A stretch of DNA of 64,000 nucleotides from NCBI GenBank assembly GCA_037951105.1, contig JBAMJV010010151.1, positions 1-64,000 of the forward strand, in the 5' to 3' direction. The position numbers were made by a program, and so were the translations under genes. This stretch comes from Echinarachnius parma. Taxonomy: Eukaryota; Echinodermata; Echinoidea; Clypeasteroida; Echinarachniidae. Shown piece by piece: positions 35,362 to 47,510 of this stretch (the stretch's first letter is position 1; each line of letters starts with the position of its first letter). Under the pieces are notes generated by a model that made no database searches, was not told the origin of the DNA, and saw nothing but the letters and a program-made list of their open reading frames with translations.

Positions 35362-36722
35362 TGGATAGTTAATAGTTGGTCATTGCTTTAAAACAGGTCT
35401 AAACACATTTTCATTTTGAAGTATCTTTGCTAGATCCCGGACTCTGCAGATGTGAAACCGGACAGCCACACTTGTGAAAGGATCCAAACCACTTTCAGTT
35501 AGCCCTTATAACGATGTTAATATTGTCTTTGCGGTTTTCACCATTTGGTTGGGGCAGTCCTGTTTCACAGTACACAATAATAGAAGCCTCAATGTAAGCA
35601 AGATGTTAACATTGTCTTTGTGGTTTTATACACTAAGTATTCTGGTTGATTCTGTTTCATAACACAAAATTAAACATAATAGAAGCGGAGCTTAAATATA
35701 AACAAAACCAAGCAATGACAAAATTGATCACGCTTTAACATTTGTAACAGTGACATCATCCCCAATCTATAAAACGTTGCGGCATCCAACTTTCATCTCT
35801 TTAAAGTGCTTAAACGAAAGCTGTATGATCTATTCTTGTTATTTTGTAGATTGGTCGTTAATGATGAGCCGCAAGCATTTAAAGATGGAACGTGCGCTAT
35901 TATTATAATTACAATATTGTCAGGTTCATGAAGATTTATATAATGCACTATATTTTTAACTCATCTCTGTTTTTTGCACTTCAATTCTCACCTCTGAAAA
36001 GTGTGTCACTTTATGAAAAGTGTTCAAACAAAGCGGTATGACTTATCGTTATTCTTTCTATTTTGTTTATATTTTGTTGATTGCTCATTCCATTAGTGTT
36101 AAGCTCGAGATTTATATCATGCGATGTATTTATTAGCTCATCTATTGCAATATTCAATCCTCATCTCTTAATGATCCTAGTGCTTAATATAGTGTGCACA
36201 ATTTTTTATAGCGTGCATAAAGAGCACAAATATAACTATGATTTATTGAAATTATTTAGACCATTGTTTATCAAACTGTAGAGAGGGATTTATATCTTGC
36301 GCTTGATAAGCTCATCTAAATTATTTCTCATTGCAACATCCAATCTTCAATATTGAGCACAGTGCTCACTATATAACAACAATATATTGATGTAGTATGT
36401 ATAAAATGCACAAAGCGGACTGCATGATTTATTGTTATTGCTCATTGTTCATTATATATATATACGCAGCTGGAGAGATTTTCACTGTGCACTTTATATA
36501 AGCTCATCTGAATTATCCCTTCTTTTATGACATCAAGTATTCCTCTATATCAATACGCATTTCTATAATTAGTTTGCTCATTGTTTACATATCATTGTGA
36601 AGCTTTTGCGCATTAAATAAGCTCATCATTATTATAGCTGGCTGTATCCAAATTCCTAAATTGCACCTGGCACCTGGCCAATGATCCAACATCAAAACCG
36701 AAAGCTAATATCCACGCACAGT

Positions 36723-36902
36723 GAGAGCCTGGGATGCGCAATGGCGTAGCTGGGTGGAGGGGCACATCCCCTACCCCCCCCCCCCCCCTCCTCCCCCGAA
36801 TAATTTGACAAAAACAATACAAAACACACCTCATGTATTCTTTATTATTTCACAGATTTTCCCCTGGAGGTGTCCCCCCCCCCCCCCCCCCCCCATATTT
36901 TT
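36723..36902 (+). repeat. Partial tandem duplicate of the left part of a hAT MITE
   Basis: Copies flanking DNA (gagagcctgggat) plus the MITE left part beginning CAATGGCGTAGC at 36739, with a poly-C tract. It repeats again at 36903. The duplication took a piece of genomic flank with it and lacks six bases next to the end. Confidence 0.8.
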
Positions 36903-36924
36903 GAGAGCCTGGGATCAACATGCG

Positions 36925-37108
36925 CAATGGCGTAGCTGGGTGGAGGGGCACATCCCCTTACCCCCCCCCCCCCAATAATTTGACAAAAACAATACAAAAC
37001 ACACCTTATGTATTTCTTTATTATTTCACGGATTTTCCCCTTGAGGTGTTCCCCCCCCCCATATATTTTTCACGTGCCCCCGATCAGTCCGACCATGCTA
37101 CGCCACTG
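36925..37108 (+). mobile_element. hAT-type MITE with poly-C core
   Basis: Starts CAATGGCGTAGC, ends GCTACGCCACTG. Flanking 8-mers AACATGCG (36917) and AACATGCC (37109) match at 7 of 8. The inside has poly-C tracts and ttatttcacggattttcccc. Proline-rich frames here are artefacts of the C tracts. Confidence 0.85.
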
Positions 37109-37404
37109 AACATGCCCACTGTCATAATGGGCCGAGCTAGTGCTTTGAAAACCAAACATCGCACAGAGTAATAACATTGGGACATCCACGTATATGTGTG
37201 TCCCGAGTTGATACACAAATCACGTAGTTTATAGCGTAGTACTTAATATCAAAGTTGAACAACCATGCTCATGGACACTTGAAAACATAAATTATGATGA
37301 TCCTGCTCAGAACAGTATTCCTTTACAAATGATAACAACACATACAGGACAGCTACGATATGCACTGATTTGTGATACAACGAAGTTGCGCAACCAATGG
37401 CACC

Positions 37405-37610
37405 AGCTCATGCAGTCCAACCTGTGTATAGTGACCATCTAAGAGAAACAAGAAAAGTGGCCATTGTAGACAGGTGACTTCTACATACGGGTTTCATAAC
37501 ATTGTACAGTCCAACCTGTGTATAGTGGCCACCTATAAGAAACAAGAAAAGTGGCCACTGTAGACAGGTGACCACTGTAGACAGGTGACCTCTGTAGAAG
37601 GGTTACAAAA
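37405..37610 (+). repeat. Short tandem repeat of the gtccaacctgtgtatagtg type
   Basis: Two units about 95 bases apart (near 37417 and 37510) of gtccaacctgtgtatagtg, followed by aaacaagaaaagtggccac and tgtagacaggtgac. A diverged relative lies near 18590-18660. Non-coding. Confidence 0.7.
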
Positions 37611-38773
37611 CATTATTTTCTTTGAAGGGGATCACTTTTGGTAGTCACTATTTTAAGCAGGCTGGCTGATATAGACTGGCTTTACCTTTTAGTTATACCA
37701 TCATGCCTAACCTTTACAGCTTTTTACAACAAAATAACAAATTTTATTTGGAAGTCCTATTATCACTTTGTAGAATGTTGTCGTCATCTTATCATCTTAT
37801 TCTTTTCCATGCTCTTTACAAAGAATTAGAACGCAATTTAATTTAGAGCATAGTTGTTGAAACTTGCTATTTTTATCTACATATTATTGTTCGATTTGCA
37901 AAGAATTAGAACAGATTTGAATTTTTGTTTAAGTATGTGGAACAGAGAATACATTGTAACTGTTACAGTTTTGTTGATGTACGTATAGAAAGGAATCTGG
38001 AGCAAACTAGCCAATAAGAATGGAGACGTACTGCCCTGGGAAGATAGATTGCAGTTATTATTATGGGATGGAGGTAAGTACCAGAGGAAATATGACTTCT
38101 TTTCAGGAAAACCTTGGGACGAAACAGTAAAAAGTTTCTCTAAATTTTAGCCAAAGCAATCTTCTACGGTTAAGTTCAATTTTAAGGGTTTTTGGTACTT
38201 ATGGACAAAATCATTTTCAACATTAAAAACATTATTTCTTTTAAGTCGCTGCAACCTTCTGCTATCAAATTAACTTTTTAATGTTTTTTTTGGTTTCTAT
38301 AACAACAAATCCCTGGTATAAATGTTGTTGAAAGTGCATTCTCTGTGTGTCCAATGTCCATTTTGTAATCCCTTATTGCTAGACTTCCGCATTATAATAA
38401 CCTTTTTGGTGAAATAAAGAAGAAAAAAAACAATAAAATATCGGCCTGCCATCTTTCCTTGAGGAAATAGAGGAAGTAGCTTTATCACTTTTAGGTTATA
38501 AATATTAAATATTAAATGAAATTGGAAAGGAAATGTCGTACGTGTGTGTTGGGAGTTTTAACCCATTAACTACCATTTAAGTTTGGTCTCCCTAGCAATA
38601 CATGGACAAAATATTGTCGGGTGAGAGTGAGAAGGGCGTTAAGTTGATTTTGGCTAAATTGAGTTCTGCATATCATCATGAAAATTGGAGCCTCCTCTCT
38701 GTGATGCACATTGGTTTTAGCATGGCTTTCAAACGGGATTCAAATAGCGCTCTTCTCTTTCTCAACCGACGTT

Positions 38774-39020
38774 ATATGTGACCGGCTATAGCAAAACCCG
38801 GCACTTGTTGGTATTTTCATACCATTAGAGAGGGCTCATCACAAGCTTTCATTTGATGCTTTGTTCTAACTAATTGGTCAATAATTGGCGAAGATATGAT
38901 TTTTTTCAATTTTACAATCATAGGTCTTTTAATACACACATTGTGTGAACTTAAAATGCCAATTTCTTCAAAACATGAATTACAGACAAGTGCCCGTTTT
39001 TGCTGTAGCGGGTCACATAT
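38774..39020. mobile_element. MITE with TATGTGACC ends, TA-flanked
   Basis: Left ATATGTGACCGGCTATAGCA and right complement TGCTGTAGCGGGTCACATAT. Inner ends also pair (cccggcacttg against caagtgcccg). TA on both sides suggests a Tc1/mariner-type target. A truncated relative lies at 54053. Confidence 0.8.
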
Positions 39021-39799
39021 ATCTCTGAGACTCTGGAACAACCCTCGATGGGTTAATATACAAGTTGAGGAATAATAAATCACCCTCTCCTGCTCCGATC
39101 CGAGTGGGCAGTCAAGTGCGAAATTAAAAATGCAATCTCCAACTCGTATAATAGCCAGCTAGGAGAGGCTTGATGGCGACTGTTTTGTCCTCCATTAAAA
39201 CTTTCTCTATGAAAAACTCCAACGATGCTTCATAGCACTTTAAAATGTTAACCCATCCAGAATTGTATCAAGATTCTATTTTGGTTCATAGGTGTGAAGG
39301 AATGAAGGCAGTTATGACGTATGGAATTAAACTTGCAATCTCCAAGTAGATCATATTGTAGCTAGCTAGGAGAGGCTCGTTGAATCCTCCATTAAAGACT
39401 TTCTGTACAAAAAAACAAAACAATAATGAATTACAATGCAAATTCCAAAAGATCATATCATCGTGAAATTGATAAAGGAGAGCCATGATTGTCCATCCAT
39501 GAAAGACTAAATTTCCATATGAAAAATAAATGGTGCGTCACTTCAATGCAATTTAAGTTTTAACCCTTGCAATACTACCTGTATCCATTATCCACGGCAT
39601 TCATTTCACATGGAGAGGTTTTAAAGCAAATAATACACAAACCAGATATGTTCCATGTGTAACCTGTATGGAGAGGCTGAGAGGGAGACTATGAATGTTG
39701 TGGGATGACATTCATTAGGATTCTTGGGAAGTCATTGGGATTAGTACTAGTGGAGATGTGGCAAGCACATGTCACGGGATATCTTGATGTTTGCTTGGC

Positions 39800-40260
39800 T
39801 TATGGCCGCTTAGTCCACATCCAGTTGGTCCAAGTCTCATTTGGTCTACGAGTACTACAGTCTACTTGATGCCAAAAACTTCCATTCCCCCTAATCCAAA
39901 CATCATTCCCAACCCTAGTCCTAACTATAATCCCAGCTCTGACTTTAATCCAAATCCCTAATCCAAATCCGATGCCCCTGTGTCCCATTTGGTCTACTAC
40001 ATGATGCCTGGAACGTAAATTTTCCCAATTACACACTTGACCCCTAACCCCTGAACATAACCCTATATCTAATCCCATCCCTTAAATATTAAACCTTAAT
40101 ACTAATTCCAAATCTAAATTCTAAGTCTCAATGTCTCAATGTCTACTGCATAATGCCTGAAACTTCCATTTCCCTAACTCCAAACATGATTCCTAACCCT
40201 AAGCCTAATCCTAACGAAAATCCCAACCCCCTAACCCAAATTCCATTCCCTTACTATAAT
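39800..40260. repeat. Diverged tandem repeat with cctaaccctaa-like strings
   Basis: Two to three diverged units share ttggtctac, atgatgcctg and acttccatttccc blocks, followed by runs such as cctaaccctaagcctaatcc. A 92-codon minus-strand frame is a repeat product. Confidence 0.6.
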
Positions 40261-40390
40261 CCTTGCGCATAATCATAATGCTAAGTCTCTGAATTCTGAC
40301 ATTACTATAAGAAATAACGGAAGTAGTCAAAATGGGTGTAGATGAAGTAGCAGCAAGGTACTGTTTGGTTAACACCAGCACCAGCACAAC

Positions 40391-40601
40391 ACATTGGGTG
40401 ATTTCAAGTATGGTGTTGAAGGCTGGTGTTAGTGTTTATTAAACACTACCACCGGCCTTAAACACCATATTTGAAATCACATAATGTCACTGTACACCAT
40501 CCTAACACGAAGTCATCTCAAGTATGGTGTTTAAGGCTGGTGTTAGTGTTAAATAAACACTAACACCATCCTTCAACACCATACTTGAAATCACCCAATG
40601 T
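40391..40601. repeat. Nested palindrome
   Basis: Outer arms acattgggtgatttcaag and cttgaaatcacccaatgt. Inside are two successive palindromes of about 80 bases, each built from tatggtgtt, ggctggtgttagtgttta and complements. The strand could extrude as a cruciform. Probably a MITE that duplicated internally. Confidence 0.75.
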
Positions 40602-40965
40602 AGTACTACCAATTATCTTATCTTACTTATTAATCCATGGATGCTAATCAGTTCAGCACTTTTTCACAAAATTCTTGGTGCGTGGAAATCAAACTGAACT
40701 CCAAAGTCAAAGGGAGATGGTATACGCCCCTTCACACTGCCAACAATCCCTAAGTACTTCAGACCAAAAAATCATTATAATTTCACAAGTGAAGTTCAGT
40801 ACTGGATTACTTGTGTCCATTCTGATTTTTATTTCCAAATTCACGGTAGAATAATACCACCAAACAACTATAAATATGTAAACCAGAACGTCAATGACGT
40901 AGCGCTCATCCGCCATCTCGCAACATCAAATATCGCAAATTTCATGTGGTACACTTTTCAACTGG

Positions 40966-41200
40966 TCAAAAAATAAAAATTTGATGCCCTGGAAGGGACA
41001 TGGGAAAAAATTAAAAAATTAAAAAATAAATTTAAAAAATAAAAATAAAAATTAAAATAAATAAAATAAAAAACAAAAACAAACAAAACAAACAAACAAA
41101 CAAACAAAAAATAAAATAAAATAAAAAAAAATAAAAATAAAAATAGAAAAATAAATAAAAATTAAATTAAAAAAAATAAAAAAAATAAAAAAATAAAAAA
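40966..41200 (+). repeat. A-rich low-complexity tract
   Basis: About 235 bases of aaaataaa, aaacaaac and similar units, joined to the Pearl-like element that follows. Confidence 0.9.
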
Positions 41201-42243
41201 TTTACCATAATTAATGAATGGAGAAAAATTTCAAAATTCTGGGTAGCAGTTTAGTGTACCAAAGTTAGCTCTACCAGATAAAGCAAACCAAATCAAAATC
41301 GGTCGAGAAATGAAGGAGAAGCATTTTTTGTGATTTCGAATAATTTGCATAAATTACCATAGATAATGAATTTCATGAATCTGTATAGAAGTTTGAAATC
41401 CCCCTCTTAGCCCTATCTTATGAAACCTAGCCCTATTAGATAAACCAAACAGAATGAAAATCGGTCGAGAAATGAAGGAGAAGAAGCATTTTTTGTGATT
41501 TCTGGAATAAATTTGCATAAATTACCATAATTAATTAATGGAGAAAAATTTCAAAATTCTGTGTAGAAGTTTAGTGTACCAAAGATAGCTCTACCAGATA
41601 AAGCAAACCAAATCAAAATCGGTCGAGAAATGAAGGAGAAGAAGCATTTTTTGTGATTTTTGGAATAAATTTGCATAAATTACCATAATTAATTAATGGA
41701 GAAAAATTTCAAAATTCTGTGTAGAAGTTTAGTGTACCAAAGTTAGCTCTACCAGATAAAGCAAACCAAATCAAAATCGGTCGAGAAATGAAGGAGAAGA
41801 AGCATTTTTTGTGATTTTTTGAATAAATTTGCATAAATTACCATAATTAATTAATGGAGAAAAATTTCAAAATTCTGTGTAGAAGTTTAGTGTACCAAAG
41901 TTAGCTCTACCAGATAAAGCAAACCAAATCAAAATCGGTCAAGAAATGAAGGAGAAGAAGCATTTTTTGTGATTTCGAATAAATTTGCATAAATTAGCAT
42001 ATATAATGAATTTCACGATTCTGTGTAGAAGTTTTAAATCCCCCTCCTAGCCCTATCTTATGAAACAATCAGAATCAAAATCGGTTGAAAAATAACGAAG
42101 AAGAAGCATTTTGAAAATTGTGGACGGACGGACGGACGGACGGACGGAAGGACGGACGGACGGAAGGACGGAAGGACGGACGGACGGACGCCGGACGCAA
42201 CGCCATGGCATAAGCTCATCGGGCCCTTCGGGCCGGATGAGCT
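41201..42243 (+). mobile_element. Pearl-like (Helentron-associated) non-coding element
   Basis: Tandem core with a 158-bp period: attaccataattaattaat starts at 41521, 41679 and 41837, with diverged units before and after. Next comes an ACGG microsatellite (42123-42190). The 3' end is a hairpin (42213-42243) with arms AGCTCATC and GATGAGCT around GGCCC-TTC-GGGCC. A core satellite of about 160 bp, then ACGG repeats, then a conserved end is the layout described for Pearl elements of bivalves and related Helitron-derived elements. No helicase frame. Left boundary uncertain. Confidence 0.8.
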
Positions 42244-42339
42244 AAAAAGACAACCCGATACTAAAACAGGCCTGAAAACATCTCTTGTATGCGCAGGCAA
42301 TATCTATTGGAGGAACTTTTAATATGTATCCATTCTATT

Positions 42340-42740
42340 ATCCCACAGGTCCTGGCTAATATAACACAACAAAACTATGAAGTATAGTTGGACAAAATGA
42401 CCAGCCATTAAAAACTTGAACTTACCATTGTTAAACGATGCAAAACAATCAAGTAACTCCAGTACTCCGATACTCAAGACCAGAAACCATTATAGCATTA
42501 CAAGTGAAGTTCACCATTAAAATGTCAATGTCCATTATCTCGGAAGTCCTGACCACAACAATAATGCCACAAAAAATTAGTGTAGCTAGACAAAATGACC
42601 AACAATTGAAGAAAACTTGAACTTACCAAATTGTTAAAAGATATAAATCAAGTAACTCCAGTACCCAAGACCAGAAACCATTATAGTAGTATCACAAGAG
42701 AAGTCCAAGTTTGAAATGACAGATTCCAATTCAGTTCTCA
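42340..42740. repeat. About 198-bp direct repeat, two units
   Basis: caagtaactccagtac recurs at about 42450 and 42648, each followed by caagaccagaaaccattata and preceded by aacttgaacttacca. A weaker third relative lies near 40745-40830. It shares acaacaaaactatg with the array at 33.9-34.7 kb. The repeated cttacca looks like a splice donor on the minus strand but lies in a repeat. Confidence 0.65.
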
Positions 42741-45629
42741 GTTGACGGTCAAATGATACAAAACGACCACAGGTCATGGTCAAGCAATTATGCCAAACAA
42801 TGACCAAGTTCACATGTACATGGATGTACAAAATGTAAATAGGTTTCAGCAAATACAAATGTACACGTATACATATGTTTGCAAAATGAACGTTACAATG
42901 GTATCCAGCGTGCGTCTACAGTTCGACAGCACCAGTCCATGTGGACAAAATCGCGCCAACAACGCTCGTCTTGTGCGGCGTACGTGCGCAAAAAGGTAAA
43001 GCAAAAAAACAAAAAACAAAAAACGTAGGGAGGAAGACCCTGCTATAATAGTAAAATGCATCAAGCGCAAAAATGTGGAACAAGGCCAAACAGCGCAAGC
43101 TCGCTGCCAATGGAACTATCGCCACGCCGACGCTTTGCCTGCCTCGTACAACTCCTCTCTTTCCACGCTCCTGCATTTTTTGAATCCAGATCATAATAGG
43201 CAGCCCTTAAACGAGTGCACAGAGGCATGCACACAGTGTGTAGGCACAACAGACCTATGCATACATGCACACAATACCGTACAGAAAAGGAAAATACATA
43301 ACGAGCGGAACTAAAAAAAAAAGTATGAAAGCCAAGTTCAACTTTGCCGGCTGAGTTCGTTGACCCCCGCACCCTGATGAAAGCTTATAAGAGAGATGAA
43401 ACGAAATGCCCCGGGGATCTCCTCAGAAATTTGGACGGAGGGTGTTGAAAGGGGAACAAAATCTGGAAAATGGAAGGAGATCCCTAGATCTGGACTTGAC
43501 CTTTTTATGATGTTTCCCCATGGTGGGCCCCAGTGCCATGGTATGTTTAGGCAGCATGGTATGGAAGTGGAATCACATCACTCCATGGCATTACTACACT
43601 ATGGGAATAGATCAGTGGGAGATACGATGGGGAAGAGGAAAAGAGAGAAAAAGAGGGAGAACATTTAGAAATAGAATGCAGGAGTGACAGATATTGAAAA
43701 GAAACAGAAAACAAGAAAACAAACAGAAAAAAGAATGAGTGAAAAAGGAGGGAGAGGGAGCGCAAAATAAAAGGAGAAAATAAGAAAATACATATTTCTA
43801 TGAGAACAGCATTTCAAGATCAAGAGGACAGAAATAAATATATTTCAAGCTTTGAAAAGTAGAACAACAAAATAAAAGATGATAGAGAAAATTAGAAAGT
43901 GAATGAAGAAGAGACAGAGAAAGAAAGAAAACAATAGAAAATGAGAAGGGAGGGATAGAGAGCAAAAAGTGACAAGTACTGCATTTGATCAATAAGAGGA
44001 CAGAAATAGACTTTAGTTTTTATCCAAGGAAGGGGAAAAGAGAAAATAGAATGAAGATGAAAGGAAAACTATAGGGAAACAAATAAAAGGGAAAATAAAA
44101 TAAATGAAATATGGGCAGGCAGGAAGAGATAAATATTAAATATGATTTCAATACAATATGACAAATTTAATGGAAGGGCAAAAGAAAGAAAAAAATGAAT
44201 AAAGAAAAATTGAGAGAAAATGAGGAATTTGAATTGAACTATTGAGTGAATAATCATTAAAAATATCTATGAATCTATTCAGGACTGGTTTCCGTAATAT
44301 ATTCAGACTGGCTTCAATGGAGAATTCATGGTTTACTAAAATAATTATTACCAACCTTTTTTATTATTATTTTTTTACAATTTTTAACTAAATGTACTAT
44401 TATTTTTAACAATGTATATATTTTAATTCTGTAATTCATGTACAATTTAGCTGTAAGACTGTGAATCATGAAACCAATAAATACCATTTATCTATCTAAC
44501 ATTAAATCTTCTGGAATGAGTAAAAAGCAAATGGTAAAAGGAAAAGACAAAGGGGAGAGAGCTAAAGACCAAGGTTATCTGTGAAATAATGATGAATTCC
44601 ATCAGATATAGAGCAGCGAATTCATTGTCAAATCGACTGTCTAGAACCAAAAGTATGCCGAGAGAATATGGATCAATTTGGTAAGACTTTGAATAAAGCT
44701 TGACGTATATTTGTATGATAATGCAAAGTCAATAATGTTAATTGTATACTAATAATCAATGTTTGACCTCATTTCTTTTTTCTCTTTTTCTTTTTTACAT
44801 TGATTGTTTGCATCATACATTATTTCTATAGGAATATAAATATAGAGAATTGTTTCCTGTCACAAAAACTCGTGTTCAATACGTGTGATGAAAGTTTAAC
44901 AAAATTTGTGAAATACGAATACAAAATAATATAGATTGAATTTGTGCATCAGTCAAGTATTTGAGATCTATCATAAAATGGACAGAATGTTTAGAAGTGA
45001 TACAAAAAATGTGAATTATTTTGTAATTAATCCAATGCTAATCTTATCAAAAACATATTAGATTTGATAGGAACATATATATGTTACACTCAATATCAAC
45101 GAAAGCTATCATATACATCATACTATGCCTCTCTTTCCGACAGCCAACGCATGAATTTTCCTTTATTTTCCTTTATTATGATTTCAACATTTGTGAAAGT
45201 ATTCTGCACACATTGTTATTTGTTTTTCTCTCCCATTTGTAAAATTCTTCAAATACAGCAAACCTTGGCCTAAAAAGTAGAATTAGGGCTCAAGGTCTTG
45301 TTAACACCTCTGAATATTTGTAAAATTAGCTGCGCATGACCCGTTTTGTCCTTGTATTTCTTTGCTTCCGATATTATGATTAAATTATCCGAAGTTCATT
45401 TCCTCACAGCGTGATGAGAATTATTAATTTATAGAACTGCATATAGTGGTTGTCGACGGCTCCCCGCTGCTTTGTTCTACATGTACACAATGGGAGCCCC
45501 AGTAAATGCAGGCAAGTGCGCGTACACACACTAACCCGTTGCCTGCAAGGACATGGTGCGCTGTATACTAAGTGTATGAACATTTCATTACATCAGAGAC
45601 AATAGGTTAAGAATCAACATAATGAATGG
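42741..45629. other. No gene recognised; GC-richer block at 42890-43200, purine-rich 43600-44230
   Basis: 42890-43200 is richer in GC and CpG than its surroundings. On the plus strand it has a short frame from an ATG at 43074 that stops after 36 codons, with no known domain. 43600-44230 is purine-rich low complexity and makes long spurious minus-strand frames (Ser/Phe/Leu-rich). Confidence 0.45.
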
Positions 45630-45793
45630 CAGTGGCGTAGCGCCAGGGGGGGGGGGGGGGGGGGCTGGGGGGAGGGGTATCGGGAACACGTGTCCACCCC
45701 AGATAATTTTGACAAAAACGATACAAACATAAGGAAGTATTGAAATATGTATAAGGTGTGCCTCCCAATCAGTCTGACCATGCTATGCCACTT
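45630..45793 (+). mobile_element. hAT-type MITE with poly-G core and perfect 8-bp target duplication
   Basis: Starts CAGTGGCGTAGC, ends GCTATGCCACTT. ATGAATGG is present on both sides (45622-45629, 45794-45801). The inside has a G tract of about 17. The internal string caatcagtctgaccatgc links it to the 36925 copy (gatcagtccgaccatgc). Confidence 0.92.
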
Positions 45794-47458
45794 ATGAATG
45801 GCAATACGCCATTGTGTATCTCCCACGTATTATTGATCTGACGCGAATAACGCTATATCAACAACCGTTATTATTACTACATATACGCCTACGTTTCGTA
45901 TCAGGGAAGAAACTCTGCAAAGCTCATTCTAGTGAGAATTTTTGACCTTGAACTTATTTATATTGTTTGTCAATCAAACACAAATTACATGTGCATGATG
46001 GATTCTTAGCAGTATTAGAATGTACATGTAAATCCTTTTTACTAGAAAATTCAGAAAAGATAAAAAATGATAAATTGGTTGGTATGTCATCTTTCATAAA
46101 TGTATTAGTACTGTTCAGTACTACAATGGGCTTTCTTGAAAAACTTAAGAGCATGATCAGTTCCAATATGCACCTTTAATATTAATATTTATTTATTATT
46201 TGTTTGAGTATATATTCATTTTGTTATATTCTCTCATATTTTTAAGAGGGGATCCTGCAAGAAAAACGTTTATATTTTACATTGGTTATATTTCAGCCCT
46301 AGTAATAACACTAAGTATGACATTTGTCTTGCACAGTTAAACTCCATGAGAATTTACAGGCATATATTGGGCTAAATCGCCCAGCCCCCACCCCCTTTTT
46401 TATACACTGGTGTCCTCAACATTTGATAACATCTGACAAACTTTTGAATGCAGAGTATATGCAGACCATGTCTGTAGAAGCGATGGGGAATGTATTTTTG
46501 AAGGTAGACCGGAAGGAAGAGGGTTGTGAATGTCTTCAGCGCAAACGGGATCCTTCCTAAATGCTCCGATTGCAAAACACGCCCAAGTAGAAACAAACAA
46601 AAACAAAAATTGTTGGCACTAAACATCAGAAATTTGGCAGATTTAGGAAACTTTCCTGCCACTCCCTTCCTTTCCAAGGAAAAAGAGATGGCTAGTCCAG
46701 ATCTTGGCGATTGATCAATGGAAAAATTGTGCATTATCATCGTAACCTGTCTCTCCTCGATTAAAGTGATCCATTAATTTCAATCATATACCAATATTAT
46801 TCTAAAAGATATGTGATAGTTTCATAGAAAAATTAATGTCAGATTTCATCACTCACTGCCCATTGACTTGAAAAATCAAAACCAATATCATTCTTTTGTA
46901 ACTATATGCCAAACAGCAAGGTACATAAATGTTGGAGTTCCAAACTTCCAAACAATATTGCTTTAATTTGACAAGGTTTATTATGTTTCACTTTAACATG
47001 TTCAATATTTTATTTTGGCATAACATTTTTGTATTCTCCATACATGACAGCCAGAGTAATTTTAGGACCAGTCCTGAATGGACCGTAAAGTCAAATATAC
47101 ATATTATCTTGCGGGAATGTAAGTTTCGCCCGATGAATACGATTAAAGGGGTAAAAGATGCTCCAGAGCAAAAGGCTGGCCAATTAAGTGGAGACTATAC
47201 TGGCAGCAGTATCCTGGCTATCTGATAAGCAATATTGCCCCTATTTATATCTTGATAAAGAATAGCCTAAAGTGTATTTGTCCATTAGTGCATAATCCTG
47301 AAACTTTTAGTAACTGTCCAGCAAAAATACAAGAAATATCCTACTTGAAAATTGGAAATGGCCGAAAGCCAGCACCTTACTACTATCCAAAGGTAATACA
47401 TAGATTGAAGCTTCAAACAAAATAAATAGAAGAAAAAGTAAAAGTATTTAACTGTATG

Positions 47459-47460
<2 letters not shown>

Positions 47461-47493
<33 letters not shown>

Positions 47494-47510
47494 AGGGGGG
47501 GGGGGGGGGG
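47461..47510 (+). repeat. GT microsatellite joined to a poly-G tract
   Basis: gtgtgtgt over about 30 bases, then gggagggggggg. Non-coding. Confidence 0.95.

Noticed and set aside
36721..37171. Proline-rich plus-strand frames
   Set aside because: They come from poly-C tracts in duplicated hAT MITE sequence.
40140..40260. Interstitial telomere (ccctaaccctaa-like strings)
   Set aside because: Only a few degenerate matches, not a regular CCCTAA array, and they belong to a longer diverged repeat.
40707..40916. Minus-strand frame starting MADER as a first exon
   Set aside because: The start context (gcgagatggcgg) is suggestive, but no convincing donor follows and the rest is AT-rich sequence overlapping a repeat relative.
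43540..44260. Several Ser/Phe/Leu-rich minus-strand frames
   Set aside because: Produced by purine-rich low-complexity DNA; no conserved domain, start context or splice sites.
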